Shown here: piece by piece, positions 58,311 to 64,000 of the stretch
How positions within the stretch are numbered: the first letter of the stretch is position 1
Layout of the letters: every line of letters starts with the position of its first letter
Assembly: GCA_947462335.1 (NCBI GenBank)
Contig: OX381707.1
Span: forward strand, 62,659,773-62,723,772
From: Harmothoe impar
Taxonomy: Eukaryota; Annelida; Polychaeta; Phyllodocida; Polynoidae
Direction: 5' to 3'
Length of the DNA stretch: 64,000 nt
The notes under the pieces: generated by a model
Seen by the model: the letters and a program-made list of their open reading frames with translations, nothing else
The model's database searches: none
Told to the model about the DNA's origin: nothing
Translations under genes and position numbers: made by a program

Positions 58311-61300
58311 GAGAAAAGAGGGGAGCAAAGAGAAGTTTATGTTTTCTCAGCCTACAGAATCGTTAGGAAAAGGGACAGTACACCTGAAATATGCAAGAAT
58401 ATAGGAAATGACAGGAGGCAAGCATTGCAGAAAAAGGCCCCTTATCCGTACCCGGTAGGGAAAGTTCCACGAGGAGATCTTTAATTACTCGGTTTAACCT
58501 GCCATTGTTGTAACAGGATATGAAAAGGCATCGTTTGTTAAATAACATTTCTAAATTCCCTTTAATTTGTGTTGAGAAGACTTCATGTTGCTAATGGACT
58601 CTTGACGTTTTGTGGCAAATGGCCAGAAATGTGACTTTTTGAATTCGTGGAACCTCGCCTGACAGCACTGTATGATTGCAGATTACACCCACAGCTCCCC
58701 CTTTCAATGTACACAGATTGCAACATCTTCACAGGTTTTCTATACAGGCTTTTCAGAACAATCTTTAATTTAGTACAGGAAAACCAACCCACAGAAAGGC
58801 ATGCAGCGCTATGACTCTATATCAACAGACCTATAATTTGCTTCGATGTCAGATTCGTATACACCAAACTATAATACAGTCTGTGTGGTCTGAGCAGGCC
58901 ATATTATTTTCCCTTTTTACAGGTTAAAGCCAACGTCTTGGGGGTAGTTGTCCTAGAAACCCATCGACCATATTGATCAGTTGCTGGCTATACTAGATAT
59001 AAATCCCCACCTATGAATCAACGCTAACTTTAGTTCTGCCTCTTTTCTGAACTGTTTAATTGTATTCATATGTTTTGTTCATATTTTGGATGGTTGAAAA
59101 ACTCAGTTATAACAGTTCCAGTCATAACAGTTCTATAGAAATATCGAAACCCAATACTCTGCTATGATCAGCTCATAGCGACTAATGGACATACAGCAAG
59201 ATGTGTGAGATGTTCATGCCACAAGTAGTTGGCATTATACATTATATTCAAATCAGCTTCATCAAAATGAGTCAGCAAAAATTAATGGGAATGCAATTAT
59301 TTTAAGAGCATTTCTTTGCCAAAAAGATCAAACCACGTAGTAAATTATTTTATCTAAAAAAAGAAGAGTTTAATGCAACAGAAACAAGAAATTTAAAAGG
59401 TGACGTTTTTTTTGGACTAAGGTATATTTCATAATAGAATGTCATAGCAGACACAGGCCAATAATAGAAGTAAATGAGCCTATCCTGATAAACAAGACAC
59501 TAAAAAAAGACGTTCTATTGTCAGATTGTGGTCAATACGTGACACAATGGGATCAACGGGGAGGCTGGGCGAATCTGTGAATCATAAATTCATGTCACAA
59601 AGTGATATTTTACCTAATATCTCATTCACAGTGTTATTTAAGAACCTGGTAATCTTTTTAAATAAATCCCAGTGATACCAAAAACTTGGTATCTCATGAC
59701 CGTCTCCCTTCTGGAGGCATTAAGATAATTTACAATTAAGTGGAGCTGTATCATTAGAAATGCCCATATATATAACCTGTTGGTTAGGACACTCCAGTGG
59801 AAAGTTATAATAGGACACTGGATAGATTGGGTCACTATGAGCTGCATGACACACATTCACAGTTGTCATGAATAGAGACAGAGGGACTGACATTTTCCTC
59901 TCATTGCAAATTTGTCATAATTATAGCTGAGCTGAACATCAACATGTGAGAAAGCTACAATACTGGTGCTATAGCATGAGACACCATCTGAGGCTTAGGG
60001 GATGATTAACTGGGATTTTCCCCATGCATTTGGGAAAATACACCATCTGGACATGTTCTTGTTCTTAATTTAATAAGATTTAATTTTCACGTGAACATCT
60101 TCTTTCATTGACCATATAATATAAATATTCCCACAATAACAACCAAAAGGATGGAGAAAACAAATGTTTTAAGTAATTTATAATGAATGAAGTTCGATTG
60201 GAACTGACAGCTTTGATTGCCAACTAATTCTTATTAATCTGATTTTGTCTCATGTCTTTAACGATTGAATTTCGTTGTTCTCAATAGGCTGAATCTGTAA
60301 TCTGATAAGTGTAGAGGAACAGATAATGGTAAGACGTCCTACACATCTAGAATTGGTAAGATGTGAACAAGCAATGCTATTATATTTCAAGTGATTATTG
60401 GATTTGTGTCATAGCTGTTGAAATATCCGCCACCATTGCGCATGGAAATATGGGATATCTCTGTTGAGTGTACAGACAAACGTTCTGAGCGCACTCACTC
60501 TTAATGCTATTAATGTAAAATATTATTATCATATTATCATACAGTCTTAATGTTCTGAATGTATTTGCCATCTAGTGTCACATATCTGAACTATGGTACC
60601 TTAAGTTTGACTTAATAGTATATATATAGCGGATGAGATTTACATCTACTATACTGCCGCGGAAAAGTGCCAGGGGCTTTCTTCTCTATACCCCAGTGAT
60701 TTTTAAGGTAACAAGGTTACATAGGCCTAGTGGTGCCATCTGTATTTGGTGAGCACTGATAAGATTACACGCTTTTAAGATTATTGACACAATATTAAGA
60801 TCGATCTCAGAACGTTTGTACACATACTGGGGGCCTGTTCACTCATGAAATGTACATTGTATTGTAAGGTGATGTTATCGGGTTATTTATTTCCAAATAG
60901 CTTTCACTATATCAAACTGATAATCAGTGAAGTTCTGATTTCGATGACAGCACCCAGTAAATATTAGCAAAACGAAAAAAGTAAGATGCAGTGCTTAAAA
61001 CATTCACAGAGAAAGACTTTATTCAATCGGAACCGACAGCTTCAATAATAAAATAATCAACTAATTCTCATTAACCTAATTTAAGTTTTATGTCTTCAAA
61101 GTTTGAGTTATTTTATTCTGAGGTTGATAATTATTTGAGAAAAGGGGTAGTGTTACTGAAATAAGAAAGGAAATAATGAGATAAGCCTTGCAGATGAAGC
61201 CCCCCCCCCAAGGGTACAGAAAGGCTCTGCATGCAGATTGTTACTCTTTTAGCCTACCATTATCATGTTTTAGAATACCAGGGAATGAAAAGACATAGAT

Positions 61301-61548
61301 AACATTTCTACATTCCCTTTAGTTTGTGCTGAGCGGACTCTGTGGAACAACACTCAAATGTGTTCCTAGTAGTTTCTGATTGTCTGAAACAAAAACCACG
61401 TCAAATGCCGATATAACACTAAAGACAATTGCCTGCTCCACCAGAAGCATTACAGGTCTGCATTTATGATAAGAGTATGCCTTATGATCATTGGTCATCC
61501 CACATTTTCATTTTTAGTCAGCTGATGAGAGTCAACGCTGCTTGTAAA
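58311..61548. other. Unassigned region with diverged internal duplication
   Basis: Stretches at 58,380-58,600 and 61,140-61,350 share ACATTTCTAAATTCCCTTTA-like words and the same order of landmarks. Stretches at 60,190-60,300 and 61,020-61,130 do likewise (TCGGAACCGACAGCTT-like). They indicate old local duplications. No gene recognised. Confidence 0.4.
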
Positions 61549-61979
61549 GGTCAAATCCCACATCATGAAAGAGGGCTGAAAAATGCAGTTTATTATGAAA
61601 TCCTAATCACTAGCCAATATTGGTTGGTTATATCGGATAAAACAAGCGCAATGTTGGCTAATAACCCTTGTCTAAGTCGTGTGATAGTGATAAATAAGAT
61701 ATCAAAACCTTTAGATATTTTGCTCTGATTATGCTCAAATATGTTGCTTATTAGAATATGCCAATGATTTGGTTTATACAGGAGGGGACACTCCAAATAT
61801 CTTTAGGCTAGTTCAGAGGGAACAGTCAAGACAAATCTTACTGTGAAGTAACTCCCCTCAACTAGATCCATTAACCAGTACTGCACGCAACACTTTGCTT
61901 GGCTATTATTGACCATGGTGGTATTTTGAGAGGCATACGATTGTGGGACAAGTGTTGTTTTTATGTCAATAGGCCGTGA

Positions 61980-62521
61980 CTATTGACAGTTTGAACTGTC
62001 AATAACAGAGTAAAATTTCCTTATTGACAGTTCAAACTGTCAATACCAGGATATAATTCCCTCATTGACAGTTCAAACTGTCAATAAGGGAAAAAATATT
62101 CTCTTATTGACAGTTCCAAAAATGAACTGTCAATAAGAGAATATTAATCTCTTATTGCCAGTGTGAACTGTCAATAAGGGAATAATATCCTGGTATTGAC
62201 AGTTTGAACTGTCAATAAGGGAATTATATTCTGGTATTGACAGTTTGAACTGTCAATAAGACAGTGGATTGATTTCCACTATTGACAGTTTGCACTGTCA
62301 ATAGGTGGCCCACCTTGATTTAGCTATTGACAGTTCAGACTGTCAATAGTGCAAAAATTTCCTCTTATTGACAGTTCAGACTGTCAATAGTAGGATATTT
62401 TTCTCTTATTGACAGATCAAACTGTCAATAGTGGTAAATTATACTGTTATTGACAGTTCTTCACCAGACTGTCAATAGTGGGAATTTCCTGTCTTATTGA
62501 CAGCTCCCTAGCATTACTGTC
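61980..62521. repeat. Array of 13 tandem hairpins, ATTGACAGTTYRAACTGTCAAT type
   Basis: Thirteen inverted repeats of about 20-34 bp, each built on TATTGACAGTT and AACTGTCAATA, are separated by 15-30 bp of variable AT-rich spacer. Central bases vary (TTTGAAC, TTCAAAC, TTCAGAC, TTTGCAC) while both stem arms keep ATTGACAG and CTGTCAAT. Longer loops occur in units 4, 12 and 13. Single further copies lie at about 62,785-62,830 and 63,543-63,594. Confidence 0.9.
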
Positions 62522-62785
62522 ATGACCCTGAGCGCGATTTTGGTGGAAAAGTCGATTTTGGTGGAAAAGTCGATTTTGGTAGAAAAGTCGATTTTTTTTT
62601 AGGCAAAACCGATTTTGGGTCTAAAACCGATTTTGGGTCCACAACCAATTTTAAGTCCACAACTGATTTAGGGCCCAAAACCTATCCAGAGCCTATTTTG
62701 GTGTGAAAAACACTTTTTGCAAAGAAAAACAAAAACACTTTTGCAAAAAGCCTTTGCAAAAAAAACACACTTTTTTACTCCAATG
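62522..62785. repeat. Short tandem words GTCGATTTTGGTGGAAAA and AAAACCGATTTTGGGTC
   Basis: Inside the expanded element. GATTTTGGTGGAAAAGTC occurs about three times, then related AAACCGATTTTGGGTCTA words, then A-rich CAAAAA repeats. It interrupts the hairpin array. Confidence 0.65.
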
Positions 62786-62849
62786 TCAGTGGGAACTGTC
62801 AATAAGATAGAAATATTCCACTATTGACAGTTCACCAGGTAGGGGACAG

Positions 62850-62965
62850 GAGTACCTTATTGGTACGTACCACTTTTGTGGTACAGTCCAGTCAACTAGA
62901 CCATACCAGTATTCTGGTACTGTGCATGCTCCTGGGCCGTACCATTTAATTGGTACAGTTGCTGT
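62850..62965. repeat. Palindromic TTGGTAC / GTACCA words
   Basis: TTATTGGTACGTACCACTTT, TGTGGTACAGTCCAGTC, ATTCTGGTACTGTGCATG and TTAATTGGTACAGT recur in this short stretch and partly pair with one another. It is a further small palindromic patch within the expanded block. Confidence 0.5.
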
Positions 62966-63658
62966 GATCATTAGACCATGGCCATTAGCCCATGGCTATG
63001 TCTGCAGCTCCCTCAGTGCCTTATCTGTAATCATATAACAATGGATATCATCTATACCAACATTGGGAGCATTAGGAGGGGAGAATTTCCCACATTTTCT
63101 AATGATTTTCCCTATTTCTGACCTTACCATTCTATTAGCAGATGAAACCAAAATGCAGAGTCATAGATCAGTGTCTAGGCTACCCCTCCGTAGGTTTATT
63201 TTTATCAGCAAATCTAACAAAAAAATCGGAAATGGATTTTGCTAGGTCTCTTTACAAGCATTTTATGAATGTGGCATGTGCAATACATGATATCTAAATG
63301 AAGATAAATGGTTAGAATTTGTAAATCAGCTAGTATATAGATTGAGATGTCCTCTTTCCAATGATACCATATATGATGTAATATACATTAGGACTATGAG
63401 AGAAATCTCATGTATATGCTAAAATACACTTGTGCTACTGGGTAGGCCATTATACTAGGACGCCCTAAATGATGAGTACAAGCTTAGCTCATATAGGGCG
63501 TACTAGAATAGTGGTTGTGGCCCCTACCTGTTCACATGAGAAACTGTCAATAACAGGAATAATTTCCACTATTTACAGTTCGAACCGTCAATAGCGTTTT
63601 TGATGTCAATAATCAACACTTTCTGGCCCTTTTTTTGCGTTGTGGGAATTGACCTTAA

Positions 63659-64000
63659 CTCTATTCTATTAACTCTATTTTATTAAGTTACACCGGTCAA
63701 GTTTTGGCATCATTGCACAGAGTCTCAAACCAGTCTGCCTGTAAAATTCTTTACATGTCTGCTCCTTTCAATTCCTAGCCACAGTTTACCATAGGAACTG
63801 CTTCTGAGAGTCTGGTAGGTACAAAGAACGCCTAATTAACCCGTTTAGTAGTGAATCTAAAGGTGTGTCCAGTGAATTCTGTCGGACAAATGACTGTAAT
63901 CACCAAGCCTCACCTGACCTGACTGTGCCCTTTAAATGCCTAGTGAGCATGACACTGAATACACTTGACAGGCCACAGATTTCTTGCGAACAAGAAAACG
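63659..64000. other. Unassigned sequence to window end
   Basis: No gene or repeat recognised. Confidence 0.4.

Larger units (their letters stand above)
61549..63654. mobile_element. TTAA-flanked element, 2.1 kb: expanded member of the GGTCAAATCCCACA family
   Basis: The left end is GGTCAAATCCCACA after TAAA (61,545-61,548); the right end is TGTGGGAATTGACC before TTAA (63,655-63,658). The first 420 bp and last 55 bp align, in reverse complement, with the whole 485-bp element at 3,684-4,168. The extra 1.6 kb lies between two ATGTCAATA words (about 61,962 and 63,603), and starts with a 13-hairpin array. No coding capacity. Confidence 0.85.

Noticed and set aside
61980..62521. CRISPR-like appearance of regularly spaced palindromic repeats
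   Set aside because: The context is an animal transposon. Repeats are only about 22 bp and variable, spacers are short and unequal, and no cas genes are present.

Overview
This window looks like metazoan nuclear DNA, most likely from a marine invertebrate; a deuterostome such as an echinoderm, hemichordate or amphioxus, or else a mollusc. The reasons are AT-rich non-coding DNA, eukaryotic mobile elements (a non-LTR retrotransposon, many short inverted-repeat elements, tRNA-derived sequence), microsatellites, frequent TAGGCCTA-type words, and one animal class A GPCR gene. The species cannot be named from the sequence.

Gene content is very low. The one intact protein gene I can defend is an intronless-CDS peptide GPCR of GPR83-like type on the minus strand (10,407-11,912). 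Two broken coding regions belong to mobile elements: a non-LTR reverse transcriptase (29.7-31.8 kb) and a multiply frameshifted, Cys-rich-tailed transposon-type gene (35.9-37.8 kb). Almost every other open frame comes from a repeat.

Layout. 0-10 kb: several small inverted-repeat elements, including a 485-bp TTAA-flanked element at 3.7-4.2 kb. 10.4-11.9 kb: the GPCR. 13-18.6 kb: a cluster of inverted-repeat elements, a 27-bp minisatellite, a palindromic satellite element, and a tRNA-Val-like sequence split in its anticodon loop by an 800-bp hairpin-array element. 19.8-25.5 kb: a 1.25-kb tandem duplication whose second copy holds a 1.64-kb TTAA-target insertion, itself containing a further element, followed by an ATCATGAT-rich satellite and a third partial copy. 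29.7-31.8 kb: the LINE relic. 32.5-39.0 kb: a composite transposon with about 1.1-kb terminal inverted repeats, a decayed gene, and a nested 2.07-kb foldback element built of minisatellites with an 11-bp target duplication. 40-43.2 kb: three more inverted-repeat elements. 45-47.5 kb and 53-56.3 kb: diverged tandem duplications, the second split by a 1.8-kb element. 61.5-63.7 kb: a TTAA element of the same family as the 3.7-kb one, enlarged by a 1.6-kb block that starts with 13 tandem hairpins.

The recurring theme is short inverted-repeat elements whose ends or internal palindromes have grown into arrays of hairpins (2.7, 16.4, 17.7, 34-35.7 and 62 kb). In three cases the window also holds a copy without the insertion or expansion: the TTAA site at 20.3 kb, the 53.4-kb paralogue, and the 485-bp element at 3.7 kb. 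These give direct evidence of the insertion and expansion steps.
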